DNA from: Neostapfia colusana
Taxonomy: Eukaryota; Streptophyta; Magnoliopsida; Poales; Poaceae
Direction: 5' to 3'
Length of the DNA: 64,000 nt
Assembly (NCBI GenBank): GCA_030760725.1
Contig: JASWHV010000018.1
Span: 19,934,273-19,998,272, forward strand
The notes beneath the pieces are model-generated. The model saw only the letters and a program-made list of their open reading frames with translations. It did no database searches and was not told the origin of the DNA. A program made the position numbers and the translations under genes. Below, piece by piece: positions 1-11,534 of this stretch. The first letter of the stretch is position 1. Each line of letters opens with the position of its first letter.

Positions 1-3000
1 CCCAATTCTTGTCGTGGTCGATAGCGCAAGCTCGTAGCATGTCTTCTAGGATTTGATTTACCCGCTCCGTTTGCCCATCCGTCTGCGGGTGGTAGGCTGA
101 ACTACGGATCAGCTTCGTCCCCAGGGCAGCGTGTAGCTGCTCCCAAAAACGGGACACAAATAAAGTGCCCCGGTCCGATACGATGGTACGGGGTACGCCG
201 TATAAGCATAGGATCCGTGAGATGTACAGTTCAGCGTACTTCTTGGCGTTATAGTTGGTGTTGACCGGGATGAAATGGGCAGCTTTGGTGAGCCGATCGA
301 CGATCACCCACACAGAATCATGTTTCTGTAAGGTGGTGGGTAAACCGACGACGAAATCCATGCTCACGTCCTCCCACTTCCAGGCAGGAATGCCCAGTGG
401 TTGCAGCAGTCCCGGTTTCCGCATGTGGTCTGCCTTCACCCGTCGACATGTATCACACTCGGACACGTATTTTGCCGTCTCTCGCTTCATCCGTGTCCAC
501 CAAAACTTGCTTCTGAGTTCTTGATACATCTTGTTGCTGCCGGGGTGAATAGAAAACTTTGATAAGTGAGCTTCATCAAAGATTCTCTTCCTTAACTCCG
601 GGTTTCGGGGTACGACGATCCGGTCCTTGAACCATAAGACGCCGTCTCCGTCCTTCCGGAAACATTTCAACTCCCCACTGTCTACACGTCTCCGCAAATG
701 TGGCATGCCCTTGTCATTCTTCTGGGCTGCCGCTATCTCTTCACGGATGGTGGGGATCAAAGCTAGGTTGTAGAGAGCTCCATGTGGAATCACATGTAGT
801 GGTGGTTCGCTCTCTTCCAACGGTGTGATGGTCAGATTATTAACGTGTGACTTGCGGCTTAGCGCGTCTGCCACAACGTTTGCCTTGCCCGGATGATAAT
901 GGATCTCTATCTCGTAATCCTTTATCAGTTCCAACCATCTTCGTTGCCTCATGTTCAGCTCCTTCTGAGTGAAGATGTACTTGAGGCTTTTGTGGTCGGT
1001 ATATAAATGTACGAGGTTACCGAGTAGGTAGTGCCTCCACATTTTCAGTGCAAGTACCACGGCAGCGAGCTCCAAATCGTGAGTTGGATAATTTTGCTCA
1101 TGGTTCCTAAGCTGTCGTGATCCATACGCGACCACTCTTCGGTCTTGCATCAGCACACATCCGAGCCCAATGCCGGATGCATCGCAGTACACATCGAACG
1201 GTTTTGTTGTGTCTGGCTGCGCCAAAACCGGTGCTGATGTCAGGTGCTTGACTAAAGCCTTGAATGCAGCTTCACATGCTGGACTCCAAACATATTTGGT
1301 AGCCTTCTTCAGCAGCTCTGTCATTGGCTTGGCAATCTTCGAGAAGTTCGGAATGAACCTCCGATAATATCCCGCGAGTCCGAGGAAACTCCGTACCTCA
1401 TGAACAGTTCTCGGGGATTTCCAATTCAGCACTTGCGTGATCTTGCTCGGGTCCACAGCGATACCCTCCGCTGAGATGATATGCCCGAGGAAAGGCACTT
1501 GCGATATCCAAAACTCGCATTTGCTGAACTTTGCGTATAACTTGTGATCCCGCAGCCGTTGCAAGACTATACGCAGATGTTTCTTGTGATCTTCCTCCGA
1601 CTTAGAGTATACTAGGATGTCGTCGATGAAGACCACGACAAACTTGTCCAGCTCCGGCATGAACACCGAGTTCATTAAGTACATGAAGTGAGCTGGAGCA
1701 TTGGTGAGGCCAAAGGACATGACCAGGTACTCATAAAGTCCGTACCTTGTCGAGAAAGCTGTCTTTGGAATGTCCTCCGCCCTTATCTTAATCTGATGGT
1801 ACCCGGATCTTAAATCCATCTTGGAAAAGACCTTTGCTTCGACCAACTGATCAAACAACATGTCGATCCGTGGCAACGGGTACTTGTTCTTGATGGTTAC
1901 GGCATTTAATGGACGGTAGTCCACGCAAAGCCGCAACGTTTCATCCTTCTTTTTGACAAATAATGCCGAACAGCCCCATGGCGAGGAGCTCGGCCTAATA
2001 AAACCCTTCTCCAAAAGGTCCGTGAGCTGAATCTTCAGTTCCGCCAACTCCTTGGGCGCCATCTTGTACGGCCTTCGGGATATTGGCATGGTTCCCGGTG
2101 CAAGTTCAATCTTGAACTCCACCTCTCTATCGGGTGGCATCCCCGGCAAATCATCCGGGAATACATCAGGGAACTCTCGGACCACTGGAATGTCTTCCAA
2201 TCTGATGGTTGTGGCTTGATAGACACTTGGAAGTTTTATTTCTGGACTGTCCAGAAATAATGAGTGAGAACCGTGCACTTCTGATTTTAAGTGCACGACT
2301 CGGAGGACGGTGTCTAAAACAGCGCCGTGGCGGGTTAACCACGACATCCCTAGGATGACATCGACCTTCTGTCCCTCTAAGATAATGAGAGACGTGGGGT
2401 ACACTCTACCCGCTAAGCATAATGGTGCTTTGGAGACCATTACGCTTGCTGAAATCTTCCCACCCGGTGAGCAAATTAAATATGGACTATCGGTGGGTAG
2501 TATTGGCAAGCTGTGTTTAGCAATGAAAGCTTGGCTAATAAAATTATGCGTGGCGCCTGAATCAAATAGTACTATAGCGGGATGCTGGTGGAGTTGGAAC
2601 ATACCCGCAAGGATTGGCTCGCCCTCCGGCACGTCCTCAATGGCAAGCTGGTGGACAGTACCGGGCCTAGGGTTTGCCCGCCGCGCATTAGTAGGGTTCC
2701 GGGGTTGATTCCTCCCCGGAAACTGTGGTGCCACTCCGCCGCCTTGCCTCTCCGGGCAACTGCTCGCGAAGTGTCCTGGACGACCACACTTGTAACATGT
2801 GGCCGCTGCTGGTGGAGTACTCGGGGGACGAAAGCCCGGCATGCGTTGCAGAGGTGCAAACGCACGCGGCATCGCCCGCTGCTGCTGTTGTTGTTGCGGT
2901 GGTGCTGGCAGTGCCGGCCGAAATGCCGGTGAAGAATACGGCCGACCGCGGAACGGCATCGACCGCTGTGGTGGCTGCCAGCGCGGACCTGATGGTGGGC

Positions 3001-3865
3001 GATTCACCATCCGAAACTTCTGAGAAGGACTGCCTCCTTCTCCGCTGCTCTGCGGCGCGCTTCGCTTTCGCTCTGCCGCCGCTAACTCCTTGCCGGAGTC
3101 CTCCTGAACAATCGCAGCATCAATTATGTCGTTGAGGCTGCCGCGATTGAACATCGCCAGCTTGTCCTTCAGGAGCGGGTTAAGCCCCTGGTAAAAATGG
3201 TCCCGCCGCTTCTCGTCCGTATCTGCGTGATACGACGCGTAGAGCGCGAGATCGTTGAACGCCCTGGAATATTCCATCGCGTTCCGGCTCCCTTGTTGCA
3301 GGTGTAGGAATTCCTGCGTCTTCCTCTTCATCAAACCGGGCGGTATATGATAGGCCCTGAAGGCCGTCCGGAACTCCGCCCAGGTCATCACTCGGTCGGT
3401 GGGTTGTGAAGCACAGAAGTTGGCCCACCACGCGCTCGCGGATCCTTGGAGCTGCTGGACCGCGAACTGAGTCTTGCGCTGCTCGCTGATTTGGAGCAGC
3501 CCGAACTTCATCTCTATGGCGCGGAGCCAGTTGTCCGCGTCAAGTGGTTCATCCGCCCTTGAGAATACAGGGGGATGAGTCGCCAGGAAGTCGGAGTAGG
3601 AGCTCTGTTGGCGCTCCTCACGGTCTTGACGTCTCTCCGGGCGAGACGTATTCGCAATTAACGTTTGCAGCAGCTCTGTGTGCTGCTGATGTGAACCCGC
3701 CATTGCCGCGACAATGTCGGCCAATGTAACCGTTGGCAGTGGCGGTGGCGGTGTTTGCTGTTGTTGTTGCTGCTGCTGCCCCGAGGAGTCCTCGGGAGGT
3801 GGTTGGGAGGTCTCTCCCCCTTGGCTAGTACCTCCAACATCGGGGTTGGCACGAGTACGCGTCAT
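1..3865 (-). CDS. gag-pol polyprotein of gypsy element A (partial, open)
   Basis: A single reading frame of 1288 codons runs from the ATG at 3865 to the left edge with no stop or frameshift that I found. Approximate residue positions: a Q-rich N-terminus and retrotransposon gag domain to 300; CCHC zinc knuckle CYKCGRPGHFASSC near 356; aspartic protease FDSGATHNF near 432; reverse transcriptase with the catalytic FIDD near 744; RNase H with YCDASG near 890; integrase HHCC finger 1106-1141; and the integrase core D, D and E near 1167, 1228 and 1263. It encodes the capsid and the enzymes that copy and insert the element. The integrase C-terminus and any chromodomain are outside. The start follows an in-frame proline- and glutamine-rich leader typical of these gags. 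This is the most intact retrotransposon ORF in the window. Confidence 0.93.
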   Translation of the reverse strand, partial: MTRTRANPDVGGTSQGGETSQPPPEDSSGQQQQQQQQTPPPPLPTVTLADIVAAMAGSHQQHTELLQTLIANTSRPERRQDREERQQSSYSDFLATHPPVFSRADEPLDADNWLRAIEMKFGLLQISEQRKTQFAVQQLQGSASAWWANFCASQPTDRVMTWAEFRTAFRAYHIPPGLMKRKTQEFLHLQQGSRNAMEYSRAFNDLALYASYHADTDEKRRDHFYQGLNPLLKDKLAMFNRGSLNDIIDAAIVQEDSGKELAAAERKRSAPQSSGEGGSPSQKFRMVNRPPSGPRWQPPQRSMPFRGRPYSSPAFRPALPAPPQQQQQQRAMPRAFAPLQRMPGFRPPSTPPAAATCYKCGRPGHFASSCPERQGGGVAPQFPGRNQPRNPTNARRANPRPGTVHQLAIEDVPEGEPILAGMFQLHQHPAIVLFDSGATHNFISQAFIAKHSLPILPTDSPYLICSPGGKISASVMVSKAPLCLAGRVYPTSLIILEGQKVDVILGMSWLTRHGAVLDTVLRVVHLKSEVHGSHSLFLDSPEIKLPSVYQATTIRLEDIPVVREFPDVFPDDLPGMPPDREVEFKIELAPGTMPISRRPYKMAPKELAELKIQLTDLLEKGFIRPSSSPWGCSALFVKKKDETLRLCVDYRPLNAVTIKNKYPLPRIDMLFDQLVEAKVFSKMDLRSGYHQIKIRAEDIPKTAFSTRYGLYEYLVMSFGLTNAPAHFMYLMNSVFMPELDKFVVVFIDDILVYSKSEEDHKKHLRIVLQRLRDHKLYAKFSKCEFWISQVPFLGHIISAEGIAVDPSKITQVLNWKSPRTVHEVRSFLGLAGYYRRFIPNFSKIAKPMTELLKKATKYVWSPACEAAFKALVKHLTSAPVLAQPDTTKPFDVYCDASGIGLGCVLMQDRRVVAYGSRQLRNHEQNYPTHDLELAAVVLALKMWRHYLLGNLVHLYTDHKSLKYIFTQKELNMRQRRWLELIKDYEIEIHYHPGKANVVADALSRKSHVNNLTITPLEESEPPLHVIPHGALYNLALIPTIREEIAAAQKNDKGMPHLRRRVDSGELKCFRKDGDGVLWFKDRIVVPRNPELRKRIFDEAHLSKFSIHPGSNKMYQELRSKFWWTRMKRETAKYVSECDTCRRVKADHMRKPGLLQPLGIPAWKWEDVSMDFVVGLPTTLQKHDSVWVIVDRLTKAAHFIPVNTNYNAKKYAELYISRILCLYGVPRTIVSDRGTLFVSRFWEQLHAALGTKLIRSSAYHPQTDGQTERVNQILEDMLRACAIDHDKNW

Positions 3866-4137
3866 TCTGAAATTCAACACAGCAGCAATTAGCACATGTC
3901 TTACTCAAAATTCCATAAACAGCAGTAAGTATTGAAGCGACGCATGACTAACTTGCACAACATTCACATATATTGATAAAGCATAAACTTTATACAAGAT
4001 ACATTATTCTCGGACCTCCGAGAAGTCGTGCTCATGCCGTCACTACCTATACATACGCTACTGTCTACACGACATGTCACCGATTACAAAAGTTGGGTTA
4101 CGCTACCCTAGCTGCCCTACTTGGCAACCGTAACCCC

Positions 4138-5082
4138 CTACTCGGAGTAGAACTCGACCTCCTGTGGGTCGTCCTCCTCCGGTACCTCTGCTGGTGGCTC
4201 GGGGTCTACCACCTCTTCTCCCATTCCAGGTTCTCCCATGGCTGGAAGACCCAAGACTACCGGTACGCCCAATACCGGGGGCACGAGGTCCTGCAATGCA
4301 TGCACCTCGTCCATAGCCTGGTTGTAGTCCTCTTCCCAGCCTTGTCCTTCCTCAATAGCGTCGTCCCGCTCTTGAGCAAGGTCCTCATTCTGCTGGGTTA
4401 GGGTCTGCACCAGCTCTTGCAACGCCGCAATGTCAACACGGCTCTTCTTCTTTGCCTTCTTCAGACGACGCAACTGATTGTGTTGTTCATTCAGCCGCTT
4501 GATCGTCGGAAGGAGCACATTGCGGAGTGCACTGTGAGCACTCTCAAAATGATCTCCACGGCTTGTGCTCTCCTTGAGCTTGGTGGCGAGATACTCCGTA
4601 TGAACAGCTTGGCTGTCCATCACAGCGTTTCCCGCCCTCATTTGGAGGCTGAGATTTGCCTCCGCGGGGTTGTACCTTGGGCAACTCGGGTTTGTTGCCT
4701 CTAGGTACCTCTCCTCCCACACATGCTGAGCTCGTCCCTCCACCGGAACGAGTGCGTATGGAGTTCCCTCCATAGCCTGCACGTGTAGTTGGCAGAAACG
4801 TGACATAGTGTCACGGGCTGCCACTTGCCACATCCCTTCCGGTTGTCTTCCTCTCACCGTAACGGTGAATGGCACCCAACCGGGTGGCGTAGGCCCTGCA
4901 GGAACCTCGACATGGATCATCCACGTCTTGTTCCCCTCTTCGCCTTCCTCCTTGGCGAAGTATTGCGGCATCTGGTTATACCCGAAATATTGGAGCATTC
5001 GCCACAATGCTTCCGGGTAGCCGCTACGGTCAGAACAGTGGGAAACTACCCACCCGTTCTCCAACCGTTTATCTGCTGCCAT
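4138..5082 (-). CDS. Extra ORF upstream of gag (orf0-like), coiled-coil protein
   Basis: This is an intact 314-residue ORF between the primer-binding site and gag, in the same direction as gag-pol and 272 bp upstream of it. The N-terminal 150 residues look globular, with tryptophans and a proline-rich PAGPTPPGW segment. Residues about 165-270 are rich in K, E, Q and leucine heptads and should form a coiled coil. The C-terminus is acidic (EEVVDPEPPAEVPEEDD). No catalytic motif is visible. Extra upstream ORFs, often called orf0, have been described in some rice gypsy elements, so this is probably the family counterpart; its role is not known to me. Its openness over 945 bp, like that of gag-pol, suggests a recent insertion. 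Confidence 0.75.
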   Translation of the reverse strand: MAADKRLENGWVVSHCSDRSGYPEALWRMLQYFGYNQMPQYFAKEEGEEGNKTWMIHVEVPAGPTPPGWVPFTVTVRGRQPEGMWQVAARDTMSRFCQLHVQAMEGTPYALVPVEGRAQHVWEERYLEATNPSCPRYNPAEANLSLQMRAGNAVMDSQAVHTEYLATKLKESTSRGDHFESAHSALRNVLLPTIKRLNEQHNQLRRLKKAKKKSRVDIAALQELVQTLTQQNEDLAQERDDAIEEGQGWEEDYNQAMDEVHALQDLVPPVLGVPVVLGLPAMGEPGMGEEVVDPEPPAEVPEEDDPQEVEFYSE

Positions 5083-6557
5083 CTGTAAAAATATATTTGA
5101 GAAATGTCAAATATTTATTTAAACAGTAAGCCATTGAGTTATAACATAAGATATGTCATTGAACCCATAACACTGGGAAACATAGTTCAAATTTTTAAAC
5201 AAATTTGACTGCTGATCTGCTGTTCCCATGACAGCCCTGACCAGTTTCCATATTAATCTGATTTAGGCCAGGTTAAAAGCAAAACCAGTCCTGGAGCTCA
5301 ACATCAAAGTTAAAGTTAACTTCAATAGCTTTCCAGAAAGTATTTGGTTGGCCTAAGATCTGCTCTGGTTCAAAAGTTATGAGATGTCAAAGTTAACAGA
5401 ATTTCTGGAAACAATTGGACAGCACCTCCCTGCCTTAGGTACTAATTTGATCCAAGAATCCCAGTTAATTCTGTTCCTAATCTGACAAAACTTTCTGTTA
5501 CAAAGTTGTAACCCATCTCATAATCTTTCCAGAACTACCTCATTTTCTATTTTTGGATTTTTATGCAGGAAGTTATGCTTAATTTACAGAGAGTCTTTGC
5601 TCTGTCCTGTTTTCTGGACAGTTTCAACTCCGTTGCATTTTTCGAGTGGTTAAGGGATGAAACACCTCTGGAACTCAACAGAAAAGTTGTAAAGCTCCTC
5701 CAAAGCTTCCCAGAAATGTATCATACGACATCAACCTCGAAAGAACTCAACCTCTAACCTCCGATTAACTTCAGCCTTAATTTAGCTGGAAACAGAGTGC
5801 TCTGTCCTTAACATCCTATAAGTTGAAAGCTTGTTAACTTTGAATATCCTGTTCAAGGGAAGGAGTTACATCAAGTTTTACTACTTTGGATCAAAACCAT
5901 CAAATTTTAAATGAAGTTGTTCATTTTGTTGGGTGTGACGTCGAGGCGTCACCAGATTATGTCGGTACTACGTCCTCACAAAGGAAAAACCTATACCGGA
6001 CTTAGCCGGCGTCGTTAGTTCAGTGGCACTACTCGTCACTCGCACACGGATACTACACGTCTACCGTTTCGTGGTAAGGCTACCTGCAGAAATTCAACCA
6101 ATCATCAGACTCGGCTGCACACCGAGCCCGGAATCCATACAGTTGGTACATCCAGCCGTCATCACTCGCCCGGATGTTCTCAAGCCAAACACGCCCTGAG
6201 TTACGTGTTCACGTTTCAGACCACGTGACGGGGTCTCCCATGTTGCACCACGCACGCCAGGGACAGACGTTGCTCGAATACCCCAAACGACATGAAGAGT
6301 CGTAGAGGATATCAAAGCGGGTCGGGTTACCTGCCACCCGTGGGGCTCCACCCTTCAGCTTGTGCGCACTGGTGGACAGCGCTTACGTGCACCCCCCAAG
6401 ACATGAACGTCCCGAGATGCACGATTTTCCGACATAACAAATAGGTTAATATGCCACTTTCTATATGCTAATAACATCCTTATACGGGCTACTAACTCGT
6501 TCCTCACTGGATTTTTTTGAAAAAGAAGACCTTTGTACTGTGTTAAACCTCAAGCGA
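5083..6557 (-). other. 5' untranslated leader of gypsy element A
   Basis: About 1.5 kb lies between the primer-binding site and the upstream ORF. I see no convincing coding region; open frames here are short and unlike any family I recognise. The half nearest orf0 is AT-rich, and 5935-6430 is closer to balanced base composition. Confidence 0.6.
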
Positions 6558-6569
6558 GCTCTGATACCA
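6558..6569 (-). other. Primer-binding site of gypsy element A (initiator tRNA-Met type)
   Basis: On the minus strand the sequence 3 bases beyond the LTR end is TGGTATCAGAGC, the standard plant retrotransposon match to the 3' end of initiator tRNA-Met. It sets the orientation of the element and identifies the adjacent LTR as the 5' LTR. Confidence 0.93.
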
Positions 6570-6572
6570 CGC

Positions 6573-9500
6573 TGACACGACCCCATTTGGTCCTGTCGAG
6601 CCAGGATCACGCTGAGGGGTACTGCGTTGCACAGCACCGTATAACACACGTCAAAGGTACAAGCGGAAGCGGAAGCTTTATTACATAAACAAGTTTATTA
6701 ACATGTTTACATCAAAATAAGTTTAGTCCACACTCGCGGGCGTAGACTAAGCATCAAGTGCACGTTCAGCCCTCGAACGTGTCCTCACTAGCACACGCGC
6801 ACACTAACTCTGCGGCGTGCACGACTCCCACTCGACGGGGTTCCCCTCCTGGGGTTCCGTCTCCTCTTCGGGAGTCCCTTCCTCATAGAACCCTGCAAAA
6901 GGCTTCAAACACAAGCAGTGAGCACGAAGGCTCAGCAAGTCTGACCCGTCTCACCTAAACATGGAACTTCTACATGAGGGTGATGGGTTGCATGAGGTAA
7001 AAATCATTTGCAAGGACTCGCCTAATTAGTAGAACCTTACTTTCAAGTTTTAGCAGCAGGTTGTGGAGAACCTTACGCTAAGGCACATGAGAGATCCGCA
7101 ATCAAACAAGAAACGCATTTCTCTCATGTACTTTGCCCAAAGTTGAAAAGAACTTTAGTTAGCACTAAGCTACAACATATCATTAACAATCAATATCCAA
7201 CTTTCAATCAGCAACATTTTAACATGTAACTAGCCTGTTCTTTCTACGTCACGGTACAGTGAACAAGTGGTACTCACTGACCGCGAGGGACGGCGATTAT
7301 AATCGATTTACACCTGCAGGGTTACCCGAACAACCCGTCACGTACGCCCGTACTCGATGTTGCCTACAACAACCATCACGGACGCCGTACGCGACTACCT
7401 TTCACCCGTTAGCCAAATATTGAACCGGTCCCATCGTCCCGAGCAAGAGGTCCCTGCACGCGCATCCCTGTGCCGCCAGCTGATTTACACCTCGAGCTCT
7501 CAACCTACCCTCTGAACGACGGGCAATGCCTCAACACCCAGCTACCCGAGTTACATCAGTTTCCCGGTTCCCATATAGCCGGTAGGTCTTCGGTACTGTT
7601 CTAGCTTGTTCAACAGGCCCGCACACGGCTCGGTCCTCAATCGACACAAGCGGAGCTACAGCACACAGGCCCCAAAGTCCTGCTGCCCTTACTCTCCGCT
7701 CGGTCTCATTTTCTTGCCATGTGTTTCATGTGCTATCTCTACCCGAGCAATGTGCCTCTAGCCTATTCTCGCGAGTAGTTCCAACTACTCGACTTGTACC
7801 GAATCCTACTCTATTCTAGCAATGCAGTGGCTAACGAGGTTTTCGATCCTAAACCCAACCCATGGTTTTCTTGGCTGTGCAGTTGGGTTTCCAATCAAGA
7901 CTCTAATGCAACGAACAAAGGGAAAACAAATATGTGCTCAAAACAATAAAATTTGTAAAAAGGTTAATGCAAACCGGGGCTTGCCTTGCTGCTCTTGGTC
8001 GTAGGCTAGCTGTTCCTCCGGAGTAACGAAGTCTAGGACTTCGGGTTCCTCCTCGACCTTAGCGACTACATGATAAGAACAATGTATGTATTAATTAAAT
8101 GCCTTTGCATTAACTTTGAAGTTGTGAAGTCTATAAACCTTTTTAGACAGACCTAATGACTGTGAAACTTTTACTGTGGCTTGGTTACAACCTAAACAAA
8201 GACTTGGTCAAGTTTTAGTTGCAGTGAAGCTCACTTGAGCCCTCCACAAATAATTATGTCCTTGGCCTCAATTGGAACTCTTAGGGTGTTCTAGGAATTT
8301 TCATGAGACAAACTATGACTTTCTGAAAATTAGATTTTCAGAGGGTTCTACTGGAGTTGGTCTCACTTAATTTGGAAGTCTCTAACTGAAGATATGAGCT
8401 AAACAATTTCAGAGAAAATTCTGAAAATGTTTCTGAACATTTTCCATTTTCTCTGGAACAGTTTTACTAAGCACACCATTAGGTGGACTAAATGAGCTCA
8501 AATGGATCTGAAATTTTTATGGTAGTTCAAGGATATTTTGGTGAACATCTCAGCAAAATTTCAGGATTTTCCTCCAAAGGATTCTCCAGTTAAAATTCCT
8601 AACAGTTTAAACTTTGAGGAATTAATTCCGGAGAATTAAGGAATTTCATGAAGTGAAACTTGATTTTCTGGAAAGTACTCAGAGAGCTGAATCCAGCAAA
8701 ATTTGGTTCACTCAATTTGGAGCTTTCTCGCCAAAGTTATAAGGATTTGAAGTTTGAAGGAAATCTGAAAATCGGGAAAAAGTTTAAACTCGCGCGTGGG
8801 CCCAGGGGACACGCGTCGCACGCCGAAGCGATAGCACACCGCGGCCCACAAGGCTTTTGCGCGCCAGCACACCCGATCCCGGCCGCAGCCGGATCCCGAT
8901 TCAAAATATCGGCCGCTGACAGCTGGGGTCCACCCCCTTCTTCAACCTCGCGACACCCGCGCTCCGCCGCCGAGGGACCTCGCCGGAGAGCTCGCCGCTG
9001 GCTGCTGTACCGCTCCAAACTTCTTGATCCTGGCCGCCCCTGCCTACTTTTACTTGGGGAACATGATCCGAGGGTCAGCTGCTCATGACAACGGCCGGAG
9101 CATGGTCGGCGACGAGCCGCCATATCGGAACGACTTCGGCCATGTCGGCTGATGCTCCTAGTGCCTCAGCTACTTGGGAAACCGGTCGGGGAGCATCAGT
9201 GGACCTCAGAGAAGGTCGACATGAACTCGGGGCAGCTCGGGGAAGGCCCGAAATAGGTCCTCACCGTGCGCCCGATACCCCCCGTGCGTTCCGCCATTAG
9301 TAGACCTTGAATTACGCCGGGCACAGAAGTTCTCCGGCCCAGAGTTGTGAAGGCAACTTGTGCGTCACCGTGTCTAGTTCGTGTGGGAGTGGCCTGAGGC
9401 CCTCTAATCCTTTCTAGAGCACGAATTAAACAAAATCGTACCCGAGGGTCGTTCTGCACACAGAAAGGGGAAAAGTGGAAATTCGCCGCCGGTGAGCAAC

Positions 9501-10619
9501 CACTCGAGCTGTGGCTCGGGGATGAGCAGCACCGATCACTTGCGCGTCCAAGGGTGCCTTGGCTCGGGCGTGACAACGCCCAGGTTGGGCTGTCCACGAG
9601 AGCCCGAGGTGCGGCGGTTTCCAGTTCCGAGTTTGATCTTTCGGCACAGCCGATATCACTCGGTTTCAATCGATTTCTATCAATGGGAAGGATGGAGGAT
9701 GGTTGCTAGTACCTTGCTGGGACCTTGGAACGGAAAGAAGGAGCTGCGATCGGCTTGATCAAGCAGGAACTCGAGCGCTAGTGATGGCAGTGGGAAAAGC
9801 AGTCGCGCACGTCGGTAGCTCGGGGAAATGGTGACTGAAGCACGCCGGGGAGGGAATAAATAGCTCGGCCGGCTGGCCTCCGGCTTGGGGCACGCAGCAG
9901 GAGCTGGCGCCGGCTGCCCCCTTCGGTGGCGCGCGCGCACAGCTGCCGGGAACCGACTGAACTGTGGTTCAGTCGGTTTGCTTTGAGGCTGAGGCTGACA
10001 TGTGGGTCCCACTTCTCTCTTAACCTCTGAAATTTATTCCTAACAGCTGTGGTAAACAGTGAACCCTATTCTACCCTTGGCAACTCAAATTATTCACCCA
10101 AGAGCCATTTGAATTGATCAAAGTTCAAATGAGGTTTGGTTTGAATGAATTTCAGCACAAGTGCAGTTTGAAATTCAAATAAAGTTTGAATTTCTCCCCC
10201 TTAGCTCATGTCAAGATCAACTCCAAATGGAGTGAAAATTGGTGTGTGAGCTCACAAAAATGTGCTGAGCAAGAATATGCCTTCCACTTTTAAATTCAGT
10301 GGGTGAAAACAGTTTGAATTTGAATATGTTTTCAAACTGCCCCTTTCCTATCTACACCCAAGATGACCTCAAAAAGGTTTTGAATTTGGGTGAAACTTGG
10401 CATGGACATCCTTAGCAACGTGTAGGAGTTTTTCATATGTCCAGCCCATCTATATCACATGTGGGAAGTACCACTTTTGCAATGTGTGAGTTTGTTCCCT
10501 AATGAGCATGTTGATAATTGTTACTTGCTCTTTATTTGTGTTCATCATTCTTCCTCAAATGAGGTGTGTGGTGTGGTGATGAACACTGCAAATGAGTGTC
10601 AAAAACTGAGGCCCTTACA
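6573..10619 (-). repeat. 5' LTR of gypsy element A (4047 bp)
   Basis: On the plus strand it begins TGACACGACC and ends CCCTTACA, giving TG...CA termini (TGTAAGGGCC at the 5' end in element orientation). It aligns throughout with 59864-63891, including the ends, long AT-rich blocks and a GC-rich core near 8.8-10.0 kb. ORFs of 60-157 codons inside it on both strands are not supported as genes, because the GC-rich core simply lacks stops. Confidence 0.93.
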
Positions 10620-10656
10620 GTTGTGTCAGACCTTGTGTTTTTTTACGAGTAGCTAA

Positions 10657-11526
10657 CAGGTCGAGCCCCAGCCATGTGCGGGCTGTTCAACCGAACAGGG
10701 CCCCATTTTTTAGGGGCCCTAAGTTCGTAGATTATAGTACTTCCGAATGTCTAGTATTATAGTGTTGTTCGTCATTTGCGGATCACATTGTCTCTCACCC
10801 TATCTCACGCCGCTAACCTATCTTAGCTCTAACCTCCAGATTCCGATCCAATTGTGGTTGCGGCTGCAACCTAAAGTGTCTTCACGGCTTTGAATTTCGA
10901 AGATGTGCATCATATGGTGTAGACAACAGATCAGCGGGTCTATTGGTGCAGCCGGGATGCATCGTAGAGCCGCAAAGGACACCCGCCGATTGCGCCCTTG
11001 CTAGATGCTAGAACCATTTTACGGCATCTTCCTCCACGTTAGCCAAGGCTTGAATACTCGATACACTTATGATCGTACCCTCACCATATTTTACGTATTA
11101 ATCTTTAATTGTATTGTACTGCTTATAATACAAGACCATTCCAATGACTGTTGCATCAGCGGAACAAAGCTTTTCTAAATTAAACCTACTGAAGTCATAT
11201 TTACGTTCTATAGTGGTACAAAAAAATATTGTTGATTTGACCGCGGTATGACATGAGAGTGAAGTTATGAATATTGAATATGAATGCATAATTGTAGATA
11301 TCATGTTAAGTAACACTAAATAAATAACGTTATTCAGATGAACCAAATGAACGTTATGCATCTAAGAGACAAAAGTTTAACAAAAGATATGGTTTTTGAT
11401 ATATCCTACTACTATGTAAGAAATATTGTAATAATATTATTATAAAGTTATATTCATGTTTTTATAAAAAATATGTCACATTTTATTATTTCGTACGAGG
11501 CCACGGATTTTACGGGCCCGGCCCTG
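10657..11526 (+). mobile_element. Non-autonomous hAT derivative, copy A
   Basis: The 870-bp element has TIRs CAGGTCGAGCCC and CAGGGCCGGGCCC and is flanked by 8-bp duplications GTAGCTAA/CTAGCTAA (one mismatch). From 11154 a plus-strand frame reads ASAEQSFSKL, the signature of the hAT C-terminal dimerisation domain, followed by more hATC-like residues and then stops. It is therefore a deletion derivative of a transposase-bearing hAT element that keeps only a decayed C-terminal footprint. Copy B at 13967-14832 is the same element in the opposite orientation. Confidence 0.85.
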
Positions 11527-11534
11527 CTAGCTAA

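Larger units (their letters stand above)
1..10619 (-). mobile_element. Ty3/gypsy LTR retrotransposon A (Tekay/Del-like), 3' part outside window
   Basis: Read on the minus strand the order is LTR (10619-6573), primer-binding site, leader, extra ORF (5082-4138), then gag-pol (3865 to the edge). The domain order gag, protease, RT, RNase H, integrase is Ty3/gypsy. The 4-kb LTR, initiator-Met type primer site and plant-type zinc knuckle suggest the Tekay/Del chromovirus group; this is inferred because the chromodomain would lie outside the window. The 5' boundary is the TG...CA end at 10619, so the right copy of the target duplication should start at 10620 with GTTGT. The left copy is not in the window. 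The LTR at 59864-63891 belongs to a second member of the same family. Confidence 0.92.

Noticed and set aside
2310..3135. Plus-strand ORFs of 116-136 codons over gag
   Set aside because: They are antisense to the continuous minus-strand gag-pol frame, which contains recognisable domains.
8660..10012. ORFs of 71-157 codons in the GC-rich core of LTR A (and 62093-63320 in LTR B)
   Set aside because: Overlapping frames on both strands, no domains, and reading frames not conserved between the two LTR copies.
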